Shown here piece by piece: positions 25,044 to 33,170 of a stretch of 64,000 nucleotides of DNA (position 1 is its first letter; each line of letters opens with the position of its first letter). Under the pieces are notes generated by a model that saw only the letters and a list, made by a program, of their open reading frames with translations, was not told the origin of the DNA and made no database searches. Source of the DNA: Martinezella tropici (GTDB lineage Bacteria > Pseudomonadota > Alphaproteobacteria > Rhizobiales > Rhizobiaceae); contig NZ_QMKK01000061.1 of assembly GCF_003287875.1 (NCBI RefSeq), forward strand, positions 248,001 to 312,000, in the 5' to 3' direction. Made by a program: the position numbers and the translations under genes.

Positions 25044-26296
25044 TGCGCCGATGCCTGCTTTGCCGCTTCGGCGATGTTCTGCATGGCCTGATCGACGGTG
25101 ACCTGGCCTTTTGCGGCGCTATTGATGGCCGTATTTACCGCACTCGAGAATTCCGGATACCAGGGGGGCGTACCCTGTTGGAACAGCGGCTCGACGGTCT
25201 TCGATTGCGCAACGAGTGTATCGCCGCTCAACAACTGGCCGGCGGCGTTGAGCTCGGACAATGCCGAAGTGCGGGTCGGCAATGCACCATTGACCGCGTT
25301 CTTCTTCTGGAACTCCTTGCTGGTGAACCATTTGACGAAGGCGATGGCGGCTTCCCTGTTCTGCGAAACGCGTGGGATGGCGAGCGCTTCGGGAAGGCCG
25401 AAGCTGCGGGTCTCGCCGCTTGCCGTCGGCACCAGGATCGCCTCGATCTGACCGGCCACTTTCGACTGCTTGGGATCGTTCATCTGGCCGATCCTGCCCG
25501 GCTCACCCGAGATCATGATGCTGGTGACGCCCTGGGCAAACATGCTCTCATTGATCTGGCTGTCCTTGAGGCCGGTGGAGGCGGGATCGACGAGACCTTC
25601 CTTCAACAGCATCAGCTCGAAGGCCAGCGCCTTGTAGCCGGCGGAATCCTTCGAAACGAAAAGCGGCTTGAAATCCTTGTCGAACAGTTCGCCGCCGAAG
25701 GCCTTGGTTAGCAGGTACCAGCTCGTCGACGCACCTTCGGTCGCCGAAAGCGGCAGGCCGATCGGATAGGTCGCGACCTTCTTTTCCTTGATCTGCTTGG
25801 CAGCGGTGACAAGCTCGTCGAGTGTCTTCGGCATTGTCGTGATGCCCGCATCGGCGAAATGCTTCTTGTTGATCAGCATGACGCGGAAGTCGTTGGTATA
25901 GGGCACGCCGAGCAGATTGCCGTTGACCGTGAAGATCTTGGAGACACCGATATCCTTCACCGTGTCGGTGTCGATCACGTCGTTGAGCGGCAGATACCAG
26001 TCTGCGGCGCTGAACTGGCCGGTCCACGACCAATCGAATTCGGTGACATCGGCCGGCGCTGTTCCCGCGATCAGCGATGTGACGAGCTTGGGGCGGATAT
26101 CGTCCCAAGATAAGGTTTGCATGTTGACGTGGATGCCGGTTTCGGCTTCGAAGTCGCCGGCGATATTCGGCGCTTGCGGCGAAGGCATCAGCACCGTGAT
26201 CGATTGGCCGGCAAGCGGCTTCGCATCCTGAGCGAGAGCCGGAACGGCGGCAACGAGCGCCGCCAAGGCGACGAATGGCAAAGTTAATTTACGCAT
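25040..26296 (-). CDS. Extracellular sugar-binding protein (family 1)
   Basis: Periplasmic receptor of the CUT1 importer, 418 residues from the ATG at 26296. Sec signal peptide: RKLTLPFVALAALVAAVPALAQ, cleaved near residue 23. Mature fold blocks: QSITVLMPSPQAPNIAGDFE, WDDIRPKLVTSLIAGTAPAD and VAIPYTNDF-like GVPYTNDFRVMLINKKHF, all typical of SBP_bac_1. Its start lies 8 bp inside the end of the kinase gene, so it is translationally coupled to it. The ligand is inferred as an amino sugar or galactoside from the operon partners. Confidence 0.94.
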   Translation of the reverse strand: MRKLTLPFVALAALVAAVPALAQDAKPLAGQSITVLMPSPQAPNIAGDFEAETGIHVNMQTLSWDDIRPKLVTSLIAGTAPADVTEFDWSWTGQFSAADWYLPLNDVIDTDTVKDIGVSKIFTVNGNLLGVPYTNDFRVMLINKKHFADAGITTMPKTLDELVTAAKQIKEKKVATYPIGLPLSATEGASTSWYLLTKAFGGELFDKDFKPLFVSKDSAGYKALAFELMLLKEGLVDPASTGLKDSQINESMFAQGVTSIMISGEPGRIGQMNDPKQSKVAGQIEAILVPTASGETRSFGLPEALAIPRVSQNREAAIAFVKWFTSKEFQKKNAVNGALPTRTSALSELNAAGQLLSGDTLVAQSKTVEPLFQQGTPPWYPEFSSAVNTAINSAAKGQVTVDQAMQNIAEAAKQASAQ

Positions 26297-27287
26297 GTTC
26301 CCTTCTTTCCTTGTTATTGAGGTCTGCTTCACCTGAATGCACCGCTGCGGTCTTTGCCGTTGCGGCGATTTGCGTGATCCAGCCGTCATTCACCGGCCAA
26401 TCGAGAAGACGGGCGGCCGCCAGAAGAGCGCCGCCGATGGGAGGAAGTTTGGGGCTCACAGCCGGACGGCCGATGCGCCGCTCCAGTGCGGCAAGCAGGG
26501 CGCGGCTTGCAAATGTTCCGCCGGCATAGGTCCAGTCTGCCGCCGGATCGCAATGCGGCGCTATGGCTTCGGCATGCTTTGCAAGCTCGGACGCCGCCTC
26601 GCCGATCAGCTGCTTTGCCGCTCGGTCGCCGGCACGTGCGACGCGATCGACGAGAACCGAAAGGGCAGCGATATCAGCACGAGGGTTTTTGAGTTCACTT
26701 ACCCAGCCTCCCAGAGCGTTGACCGGGTCGATACTGTCGAGGTTCAGGAATTCGAACATGGCCTTGGCCAGCGCGGTCGGGCCTGCACGGCCGTCGAGAC
26801 TCTGGCTGACGAGACTGAGTGCTGTCCGCCCGATCCAATAGCTGCTGCCTTCGTCGCCGATGACATCGCCCCAGCCGCCGACGCGTGCAGAAACCCCAGC
26901 GCTGTTGCGCGCCCAGGCCATCGAACCTGTGCCGGATAGGATCAGAATACCTGGCTCTCCGGCAAAGGCGCCAAGATGTGCTGCGTCGACATCGTTGAGA
27001 ATATGCCGCTTCGCCTTGGGAAAGCTGGCCTCGATCGCCTCGCGCTGCTGCTCCGACAGGCGGGCCACTTCGCCATAGGCCGGCAATGCGGCGGCGACAA
27101 CCGCCGGCTGGTCCCGCTCCAGGAAGGGGCACAGCGCAAGATCCAGTTCGCGCCGCCAGTTCGGATTGTCCATTGGATTGACGCCGCCGCTGTGCGACAT
27201 CTGGAGTATGTTGCCGGCTCGATCAGCGAGCGCGACCAGCACCTTGCTGCCGCCGCCATCGATGCCGAGGATCAGCTCGTCGCTCAT
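26289..27287 (-). CDS. BadF/BadG/BcrA/BcrD-type sugar kinase (GlcNAc/GalNAc kinase-like)
   Basis: ATP-dependent kinase of the ASKHA fold, 332 residues. Phosphate-1 motif: ILGIDGGGSKVLVALAD (~5-21); phosphate-2/adenosine region: ILILSGTGSMAWARN (~115); the block WGDVIGDEGSSYWIGRTALS (~139) is characteristic of N-acetylglucosamine-kinase-like members. Expected to phosphorylate the imported (amino) sugar at C6. The ATG at 27287 overlaps the DeoR stop by 4 bp, and the 3' end overlaps the binding-protein start. Confidence 0.88.
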   Translation of the reverse strand: MSDELILGIDGGGSKVLVALADRAGNILQMSHSGGVNPMDNPNWRRELDLALCPFLERDQPAVVAAALPAYGEVARLSEQQREAIEASFPKAKRHILNDVDAAHLGAFAGEPGILILSGTGSMAWARNSAGVSARVGGWGDVIGDEGSSYWIGRTALSLVSQSLDGRAGPTALAKAMFEFLNLDSIDPVNALGGWVSELKNPRADIAALSVLVDRVARAGDRAAKQLIGEAASELAKHAEAIAPHCDPAADWTYAGGTFASRALLAALERRIGRPAVSPKLPPIGGALLAAARLLDWPVNDGWITQIAATAKTAAVHSGEADLNNKERREHA

Positions 27288-28144
27288 TCCGGCGCTCCGA
27301 GGTCCGCAATCGTCATCTCGACGCCGAGATTGACGAGTTCGCTGCGCCAATGCGCGGAAAGGCCCGCATCGGTTATCACCTTGGCGGCATTCAGGGGAGC
27401 GACCTTATAGGTTGCCATCGTGCCGAACTTCGAGGAATCGGCGAGCACGAAACGATGCGCTGAACGGCTGAGCATGCATTTGTTGAGGCTCGCTTCGGCG
27501 CTGTCGACACTATAGATCGCGCCATCCGGGCTGATGGCGCTTGCACCGAGGAAAAGCTGATCGAACCAGATGCTCTCGAGCATCGCTTCGGCCTGCGGTC
27601 CGACGAGCGAAGCGTTTTCGCTGCGAAGCTGGCCGCCGAGCAAGACGACTTCCAGATTGGGGATATTGAGGAATTCTTGCGCCACCGTCAGGCCATTGGT
27701 GAAGATGCGAAGCGGCATCGGGTTCAGGCGGATGAGCCGTGCCAGTTGCAGAACCGTCGTGCCAGCATCGAGAAAAATGGCCGTGCGCGGCGTTAGCAGA
27801 TTGTAGGCAGCCGTTGCGATCGCGCGCTTGGCCGACAGATGGCGCTTGGCCCGCTCCTGAAAGGCAAGCTCCACCGACGACCCCTCGGCGATCCGGGCGC
27901 CGCCATGCACGCGGTCGATCGCGCCTTCTCGTTCGAGAACCTGCAGGTCCCTGCGCACCGTTGCCAGGGAGGCGCCGATGGCATCCGCGAGCGCCTGAAT
28001 GGTCGAAAATCCATTCGCATACAGATGGCTGCGAATAGCGTCGAGGCGATCGACTTTCACTCCCCCGGCTTGGCTCAACGAAAACTCCTGTCTCACGAAG
28101 GCTTCTATTTCGCTCAAGTTTCCATTCAATAAGATCAATGTCAA
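27284..28144 (-). CDS. DeoR-family regulator
   Basis: First gene of the operon and its probable repressor. HTH: RLDAIRSHLYANGFSTIQAL, then IGASLATVRRDLQVLEREGA and IDRVHGGARI, the DeoR recognition helix and linker. The C-terminal effector domain has FLDAGTTVLQLARLI (sugar-phosphate pocket) and FTNGLTVAQEF. The frame opens at a TTG (28144) with no good ribosome site. Typical DeoR proteins begin close to the HTH, so a GTG near 28063 is an alternative start. Effector is probably a phosphorylated intermediate of the pathway. Confidence 0.9.
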   Translation of the reverse strand: MTLILLNGNLSEIEAFVRQEFSLSQAGGVKVDRLDAIRSHLYANGFSTIQALADAIGASLATVRRDLQVLEREGAIDRVHGGARIAEGSSVELAFQERAKRHLSAKRAIATAAYNLLTPRTAIFLDAGTTVLQLARLIRLNPMPLRIFTNGLTVAQEFLNIPNLEVVLLGGQLRSENASLVGPQAEAMLESIWFDQLFLGASAISPDGAIYSVDSAEASLNKCMLSRSAHRFVLADSSKFGTMATYKVAPLNAAKVITDAGLSAHWRSELVNLGVEMTIADLGAPE

Positions 28145-28150
28145 TCATGA

Positions 28151-28180
28151 TTCTGATCTTTTTTGATCTAATTTCTGATC
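28151..28180. promoter_or_regulatory. Direct TGATC repeats upstream of the DeoR operon
   Basis: TTCTGATC (28151-28158), TTTTGATC (28161-28168) and TTCTGATC (28173-28180) repeat with about 10-12 bp phasing, putting all three on one DNA face just upstream of the DeoR start. DeoR-family proteins often bind such phased direct repeats; assignment is by position and periodicity. Confidence 0.5.
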
Positions 28181-28196
28181 GGCGGAAACCACAAAA

Positions 28197-28240
28197 TGTG
28201 AGCGCGCGGCATCCTCTTGCGAAGAAGCCGCGCGCTCACA
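28197..28240 (-). terminator. Rho-independent terminator of the GH4 gene
   Basis: Perfect 14-bp stem: TGTGAGCGCGCGGC (28197-28210) with GCCGCGCGCTCACA (28227-28240), 16-nt loop. Read on the minus strand it lies 24 bp after the GH4 stop and is followed by TTTTG then a T-rich run. It insulates the GH4 gene from the DeoR operon downstream. Confidence 0.85.
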
Positions 28241-28264
28241 TGATGTCTGGGACGCCCAAATGGG

Positions 28265-29581
28265 CTAATGATAAGCAGGCAAGAGATTGCCGTGCTGCTC
28301 GATCATGTCGTCAACAAGCGTCCATATTTGATCAGGCGACAGCTCCGCCGAGGTATGCGGATCAAGCAGAGCCGCCTGATAGATGCGATCCCGTTTCTTC
28401 GTCAGCGCCGCCTCGACCGTCAGTCCTTGCACGGAAATACTCAAGTTCATTACGGCGGCGAGTTGGGACGGTATGCGTCCGATGCGGATCGGCTGAATGC
28501 CGTTGCGATCGACATGGCAGGGAACTTCGACGATGCATTCGTTCGCCAGATTCTGGATCAAGCCGTCGTTCGGAACATTTCCATAGATCAGCGCGGGCTG
28601 GCCGGTGACCGCAGCATGAATGATGCCGGCCGCATATTCGTTGCTCCGGCAAACATCTATCGGCTTGCCGCCTTCAAGATCGCGGCGCAACTCGTGCCAC
28701 TCGGCAATCTGCACCTCGCAACGGCGGATATATTCATCCAGGGGAATGTTGAGCCGCTCGATCAGATCGCTACGGCCTTCCTTGATGTACCAGGATGTAT
28801 ATTCCGAAAAATGCTCGCTCGATTCCGTCACGAAATGGCCGAGCCGCTTGAGAACATCAAAACGGACCCGATCATCCGAAGGGACGCGTCCTTCCTCGGC
28901 CAGGGTGCGCAGGCGCGGATAGAGGTCCTCGCGGCTGCCATCGGCACGCAGCTTTTCATATTTGAGAAAGAAGGCGATATGGTTGATGCCGGCCGAGAGA
29001 TAATTGATGTCGGCGACATCCTCGCCAAGGCAATCGGCAAGATGGGCGGCTGTGTGCTGTACGCTGTGGCAGAGACCAACGGTCCGGATGCTCGGAGCAA
29101 TCTCCTTGATCGCCCAGCAATTGATCGCCATCGGGTTGACGTATTGCATGAGCAAGGCATTCGGGCACACTTCTTCCATGTCGCGGCAGATCGCTTCGAG
29201 AACGGGAATGGTGCGAAGCCCTCGGAAGATGCCGCCAATCCCAAGCGTATCGGCAATGGTCTGTCGAAGCCCGTACCGTTTCGGGATTTCGAAATCGGTC
29301 ACCGTGGCCGGCTTATAGCCGCCGACCTGCATCATCAGAATGACAAAATCCGAACCTCGCAGCGCCTGCCTGCGGTCGAGCGTCGCCTCGACGTGCACCT
29401 TGCCGAGGTGAAGCGCCTCGCAGATGCGCCGTGCAACGATTTCGGATGTTTTCAAACGTTCCGGATCGATGTCGAAGAGGCTTATGACATAATCGCCACC
29501 GCTTTGGCTGGAGAGGACGTCGCCCAGGATGTTCTGGGCAAAGACGGTGCTGCCAGCACCGATCAGGCAGATCTTTGGCAT
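28265..29581 (-). CDS. Glycoside hydrolase family 4 (alpha-galactosidase/MelA-like)
   Basis: NAD+- and divalent-metal-dependent glycosidase, 438 residues, cytoplasmic. N-terminal Rossmann motif KICLIGAGSTVFAQNILGDV (~3-22). The metal-site motif GLCHSVQHTA (~168-177) with Cys-His is that of alpha-galactosidase/alpha-glucosidase-type GH4 rather than 6-phospho-enzymes. Also GGYKPATVTDFEIPKRYGLR and INHIAFFL as in MelA. The start at 29581 (MPKICLIG) is preceded by GGAGG. Likely cleaves an imported alpha-galactoside (possibly with an amino sugar), linking to the downstream transport operon. Divergent from the AraC regulator. Confidence 0.92.
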   Translation of the reverse strand: MPKICLIGAGSTVFAQNILGDVLSSQSGGDYVISLFDIDPERLKTSEIVARRICEALHLGKVHVEATLDRRQALRGSDFVILMMQVGGYKPATVTDFEIPKRYGLRQTIADTLGIGGIFRGLRTIPVLEAICRDMEEVCPNALLMQYVNPMAINCWAIKEIAPSIRTVGLCHSVQHTAAHLADCLGEDVADINYLSAGINHIAFFLKYEKLRADGSREDLYPRLRTLAEEGRVPSDDRVRFDVLKRLGHFVTESSEHFSEYTSWYIKEGRSDLIERLNIPLDEYIRRCEVQIAEWHELRRDLEGGKPIDVCRSNEYAAGIIHAAVTGQPALIYGNVPNDGLIQNLANECIVEVPCHVDRNGIQPIRIGRIPSQLAAVMNLSISVQGLTVEAALTKKRDRIYQAALLDPHTSAELSPDQIWTLVDDMIEQHGNLLPAYH

Positions 29582-29693
29582 GGAAAAGCCTCCACAAGAG
29601 ATATCTGTGAAGCTGAATGCATCTTTCAAAATCGGATTTCTTCCCGATAATAGGGAGATTATTCCCGGATTCGCGGCGCGGTGCCGAGTAGTC

Positions 29694-30566
29694 ATGCCAA
29701 AACTTCACATATCCGCCGAGGAGGGTGCTCTTCTCGCATCCCAGGGCGATTTCATGATCGAGCGTCACATCGCCGGCGCCATGAACGCAGCGCATTGGCA
29801 CGATCATGTCGAGCTGAACTATCTGCTCGATGGTCAGATGACCTACATCTTCAATGGGAGGCAGGAACAGGTCGAGGCGGGGCGGCTGGTACTCTTTTGG
29901 GCGGCCATTCCCCATAGAACGGTCGCGGTTACGCCGAATGCGCCGCTCGTCTGCATCTATCTTCCGCTCGTTGATTTCCTCGGTCTGCCGATCGATCGCG
30001 GCGTTCGCCAGTCGATCATGCAAGGACGTTTTTTCGCGGATGCGCGCGCTTATGCAGCCGACGCGGTCCTTTTGCCTCAGTGGGTGCAAGACTGGCAATT
30101 TGGCGATGCGGCCAAGCGCCAGCTGATTGTGGATGAGGTCAAACTCAGAATACGGCGCTTCGTTCTCGATGCTCCCATCGACGATCATTCTGTCGCCCGC
30201 CAATCCTCGGCATTGGGCGGCGGCGCCGCCATAGGTCGAGCCGAGACGCTGACCGACCTCATTCACGCCCGTTATTCCGAGCCGGTCAGCCTGCCGATAC
30301 TGGCTGGGCTTGCCGGCATGCATCCGAGCACCGCCAACAAGATCTTCCGCAGCATCCTTGGCATTCCCGTCAACGAATATCTCACGCGCTATCGTCTGGC
30401 GCGGGCGATGCAGCAGCTTGCGGAAACGAAGGTGCCCATTCTCCAGATCGCCTATGACTGCGGTTTCGGTTCCAGCAGCCGGTTCTACGATATCTTCAAG
30501 CGTCGAACGGGAACGACGCCAAGGCTGTTCCGTTCATCCCTCGCGCGCGACGGGAAGGCGGACTGA
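29694..30566 (+). CDS. AraC-family regulator with cupin sensor
   Basis: Transcriptional activator of 290 residues. N-terminal cupin: NAAHWHDHVELNYLLDG (~32-48) with His residues, then VLFWAAIPHRTVAV. C-terminal double HTH: LAGLAGMHPSTANKIFRSIL (first) and ILQIAYDCGFGSSSRFYDIF (second), followed by KRRTGTTPRLFR, the AraC signature. The ATG at 29694 (MPKLHIS) is preferred over a long upstream frame that runs antisense into the GH4 gene. MelR-like in position: divergent from a MelA-like gene (112-bp gap), so likely its activator. Confidence 0.92.
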   Translation: MPKLHISAEEGALLASQGDFMIERHIAGAMNAAHWHDHVELNYLLDGQMTYIFNGRQEQVEAGRLVLFWAAIPHRTVAVTPNAPLVCIYLPLVDFLGLPIDRGVRQSIMQGRFFADARAYAADAVLLPQWVQDWQFGDAAKRQLIVDEVKLRIRRFVLDAPIDDHSVARQSSALGGGAAIGRAETLTDLIHARYSEPVSLPILAGLAGMHPSTANKIFRSILGIPVNEYLTRYRLARAMQQLAETKVPILQIAYDCGFGSSSRFYDIFKRRTGTTPRLFRSSLARDGKAD

Positions 30567-30618
30567 TGTTCGATTCCCCAACAGATAACGGCCCGCCGCC
30601 GCTTGTCGAGGCTACATT

Positions 30619-30666
30619 GCGATACAATCGGGCTGCTTCCTGAAATCTGGCAGATACAATTCGGCG
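30619..30666 (+). promoter_or_regulatory. GATACAAT repeats upstream of the cytochrome P460 gene
   Basis: GCGATACAATCGGG (30619-30632) and AGATACAATTCGGC (30652-30665) share the core GATACAAT(T)CG, 33 bp apart (three helical turns). The same core recurs upstream of the epoxide hydrolase at 31636-31646. Candidate activator or repressor sites. Confidence 0.45.
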
Positions 30667-30706
30667 CGATCCTCCCGTCAAATCATCGGTCGGGCAGGAG
30701 TCCAAA

Positions 30707-31216
30707 ATGAAACTCGCATTCCTTGGCGCATTTGTCGTCTCAAGCCTTGCTGTCGGCGTTGCAGCTTCGCAGTCCGCCGACCCCGCGACGCCCTCCGAAA
30801 ACGCCTCGCCGATTTATGGCGTAAACATCCCGGAAGGTTATAGAGACTGGAAATTCATTGCGCCGGCGCAGGAGGCCCCACCGCTCGACGAGCTTCGCGC
30901 GGTGCTCGGCAACGATATTGCCGTCGACGCCTATAAGAAGGGTACCCTGCCTTTTCCCGATGGTTCGATCCTTGTCAAGCTGGCCTACAAGCGCAAGCAA
31001 TCGACGGAGTTTGCGCCGGCAACGGTGCCGGGAGCGCCGACAACGGTGCAGGTCATGGTGAAGGATTCGAAGAAATATCCCGATAGCCACGGTTGGGGCT
31101 TCGGGCGGTTCATCGATGGCAAGCCGGTGGATATTGCGCAGCACGAGACCTGTCTCAGCTGCCATGTCGGCAATGTGAAGGATCACGACTACGTCTTCAC
31201 GCGCTATGCACCATAA
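30707..31216 (+). CDS. Periplasmic cytochrome P460-family protein
   Basis: Exported c-type haem protein of 169 residues. Sec signal peptide: KLAFLGAFVVSSLAVGVAAS (cleavage ~20). Conserved blocks of the cytochrome_P460 domain: IPEGYRDWKFIA (~43), GTLPFPDGSILVKLAYKRK, and HGWGFGRF before the single haem motif CLSCH (~147-151) near the C-terminus. GGAG site upstream. Relatives include hydroxylamine-oxidising P460 cytochromes and many uncharacterised periplasmic members; catalytic function cannot be assigned. It shares a promoter motif with the next gene. Confidence 0.9.
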   Translation: MKLAFLGAFVVSSLAVGVAASQSADPATPSENASPIYGVNIPEGYRDWKFIAPAQEAPPLDELRAVLGNDIAVDAYKKGTLPFPDGSILVKLAYKRKQSTEFAPATVPGAPTTVQVMVKDSKKYPDSHGWGFGRFIDGKPVDIAQHETCLSCHVGNVKDHDYVFTRYAP

Positions 31217-31245
31217 GGTGCGGCGATATTGCGCAATTGGAAATC

Positions 31246-31275
31246 GCCGGCCCGATTTCTTTAAATCAGGCCGGC
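31246..31275 (+). terminator. Hairpin after the cytochrome P460 gene
   Basis: GCCGGCCCGATTT and AAATCAGGCCGGC pair at 12 of 13 positions around CTTT, 30 bp after the stop at 31216. No T-tract follows, so it may stabilise the 3' end rather than act as a classical intrinsic terminator. Confidence 0.55.
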
Positions 31276-31625
31276 CGGCTATCCACGGTCTCCTCCTCCC
31301 GCCGGGATAGCCGCTCCTATCGCTCCTGGCGCTCAGCCATGAGGCCATTCCGCTATTGCGGAAGGAGGTCCTGACAAGCCCAGGCAAGTCGATGATCTTG
31401 CGGACTTTGACGTTCCCGCCGCTGCGTCTTGTATCCCACACCGAACCCAATATTCGCCATCAGAGGCTACGTATGGCGCGGCGCGCTTGCCCATGCGGCT
31501 GCGGCTTTCCGGCGGACATCCTCTCGCCGACCAATCCGGCTGGAGGCATGTTGTGTGCATTTCCTCTTTGCCGACAAAGCCTGAAAACGCGGCTTCTGTA
31601 ATCCATCGTAGCCTTCCTCGGTCTT
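31276..31625. other. Intergenic region, no supported gene
   Basis: Open frames on both strands (up to ~139 codons on the minus strand) lack recognisable products or good ribosome sites. The stretch leads into the promoter of the epoxide hydrolase. Confidence 0.5.
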
Positions 31626-31652
31626 GATACGGACGGATACAATTCGATACGG
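31626..31652 (+). promoter_or_regulatory. GATAC repeat cluster upstream of the epoxide hydrolase
   Basis: GATACGG, GGATACAATTCG and GATACGG follow each other within 27 bp. The middle element carries the same GATACAATTCG core found twice before the cytochrome P460 gene at 30707, suggesting common control of both genes. Confidence 0.45.
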
Positions 31653-31730
31653 TTGAAGACACAACGCAGATACACGCGGAAAGCAGAACTTCACGGCATT
31701 CAACAACCTCCCAAATATATGGAGTTTCTG

Positions 31731-33014
31731 ATGTCGTCTTCATCCTTCTCATTGAATCGACGCGCCTTCGTCACCGCGGCTGCTGTCGCCGGTGCAGCGG
31801 CGCTGCTCAAGCCTGCGATGTCCTTTGCCGGCTCGGAGGCCTTGCCCGATGGCGTCAAGCCCTTCAAGGTTCATATCCCCCACAGCGCGATTGCCGAGTT
31901 GAAGCAGAGACTTGCGACGGCACGCTGGCCGCTTAAGGAAAATGTCGCCGATGATTCCCAGGGTGTGCAGCTCGAGCGCTTGCGCGATCTCGTTGGATAT
32001 TGGGCCGACGGCTACGATTGGCGAAAGGTGGAGCAGAAGCTCAATTCCCTTCCGATGTTCATCACGGAAATCGACGGGCTGGATATCCACTTCATTCACG
32101 TGCGCTCCCCGCATGAAAACGCAATGCCGATGATCATGACCCATGGCTGGCCGGGCTCGATCCTGGAAATGCTCAAGGTGATCGATCCTTTGACGAACCC
32201 GACGGCCCATGGTGGCAAGGCCGAAGACGCGTTTCATCTCGTTGTACCGTCGATTCCCGGCTTCGGCTTCTCGGGCAAGCCGACGACGACGGGCTGGGGC
32301 TCGGATCATATCGGCCGGGCATGGGGTACGTTGATGCATCGCCTTGGCTATGAGCGGTTCGTCTCGCAGGGCGGCGATTGCGGCTCGGTCATCTCGCAGC
32401 GCATGGCGCTTCAGAAGGTGCCGGGATTGCTCGGCATCCATCTCAACATGCCCGGCATCGTCCCGAAGGAGATTGCCCACATCCTTGCAGCCGGCGATCC
32501 CGCTCCGGCTGATCTGACGGACAAGGAGCGCGCCTGTTTCAACAAGCTGGCGGCGTTCTATCGCGACAGCTCGGGCTACGCCAATATGATGGTCACCCGT
32601 CCGCAGACCATCGGCTATTCGCTCGTCGACTCGCCGGTCGGCCTGGCCGCTTGGATCTACGACAAGTTCGTCACCTGGACTTACAGTAACAAGCAGCCGG
32701 AAAAGGTCTTGAGCCGCGATGAAATGCTGGATGACATCTCTCTCTACTGGTTCACGGAAACCGGAACGTCCGCGGCCCAGATCTATTGGGAAGATCATTC
32801 CAACAACTTCAATGCCATTCAGATTCCGACGCTGCCGGTTGCCGTCAGTGTCTTTCCCGGTGAAATCTACCAGGCCCCGAAGAGCTGGACCGAACGTTGC
32901 TATGGCAACCTGATCTACTTCAACGAGGCCGACAATGGCGGGCATTTCGCCGCCTGGGAACAACCGGCGATTTTCACCGATGAAGTCAGGGCGGCATTCC
33001 GGTCGCTGCGTTAA
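31731..33014 (+). CDS. Tat-exported epoxide hydrolase (EHN family)
   Basis: Alpha/beta-hydrolase of 427 residues that hydrates epoxides to diols. A twin-arginine signal, SLNRRAFVTAAAVAGAAALL (~7-26), sends it to the periplasm. An N-terminal EHN domain follows (KPFKVHIPHSAIAELKQRL). Catalytic core: oxyanion-hole HGWPGS (~139), nucleophile Asp in QGGDCGSVIS (~214; usually GGDWG), and the catalytic His in DNGGHFAAWE (~404). The start at 31731 has GGAG 6 nt upstream; longer frames are possible but would bury the Tat motif. Export of an EHN-type epoxide hydrolase, next to a periplasmic haem protein, is notable. Confidence 0.93.
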   Translation: MSSSSFSLNRRAFVTAAAVAGAAALLKPAMSFAGSEALPDGVKPFKVHIPHSAIAELKQRLATARWPLKENVADDSQGVQLERLRDLVGYWADGYDWRKVEQKLNSLPMFITEIDGLDIHFIHVRSPHENAMPMIMTHGWPGSILEMLKVIDPLTNPTAHGGKAEDAFHLVVPSIPGFGFSGKPTTTGWGSDHIGRAWGTLMHRLGYERFVSQGGDCGSVISQRMALQKVPGLLGIHLNMPGIVPKEIAHILAAGDPAPADLTDKERACFNKLAAFYRDSSGYANMMVTRPQTIGYSLVDSPVGLAAWIYDKFVTWTYSNKQPEKVLSRDEMLDDISLYWFTETGTSAAQIYWEDHSNNFNAIQIPTLPVAVSVFPGEIYQAPKSWTERCYGNLIYFNEADNGGHFAAWEQPAIFTDEVRAAFRSLR

Positions 33015-33045
33015 GGGGGTTCGGCCTCCTGTCTGGTGAAAACCT

Positions 33046-33077
33046 CGCAGGCGAGCGATGCCCCTAGCTCGCCTGCG
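33046..33077 (+). terminator. Hairpin after the epoxide hydrolase gene
   Basis: Perfect 11-bp stem CGCAGGCGAGC / GCTCGCCTGCG with a 10-nt loop, 31 bp after the stop. There is no T-tract, so termination strength is uncertain. Confidence 0.5.
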
Positions 33078-33170
33078 GGCGAGGGGAAGCGGTATGGCGT
33101 ATCCCCTCGACAGACAGCCGGCTTCGCAGGTCGAACTTGTGAAGCCGATGCCTGATTTGACCCGCGAGTT

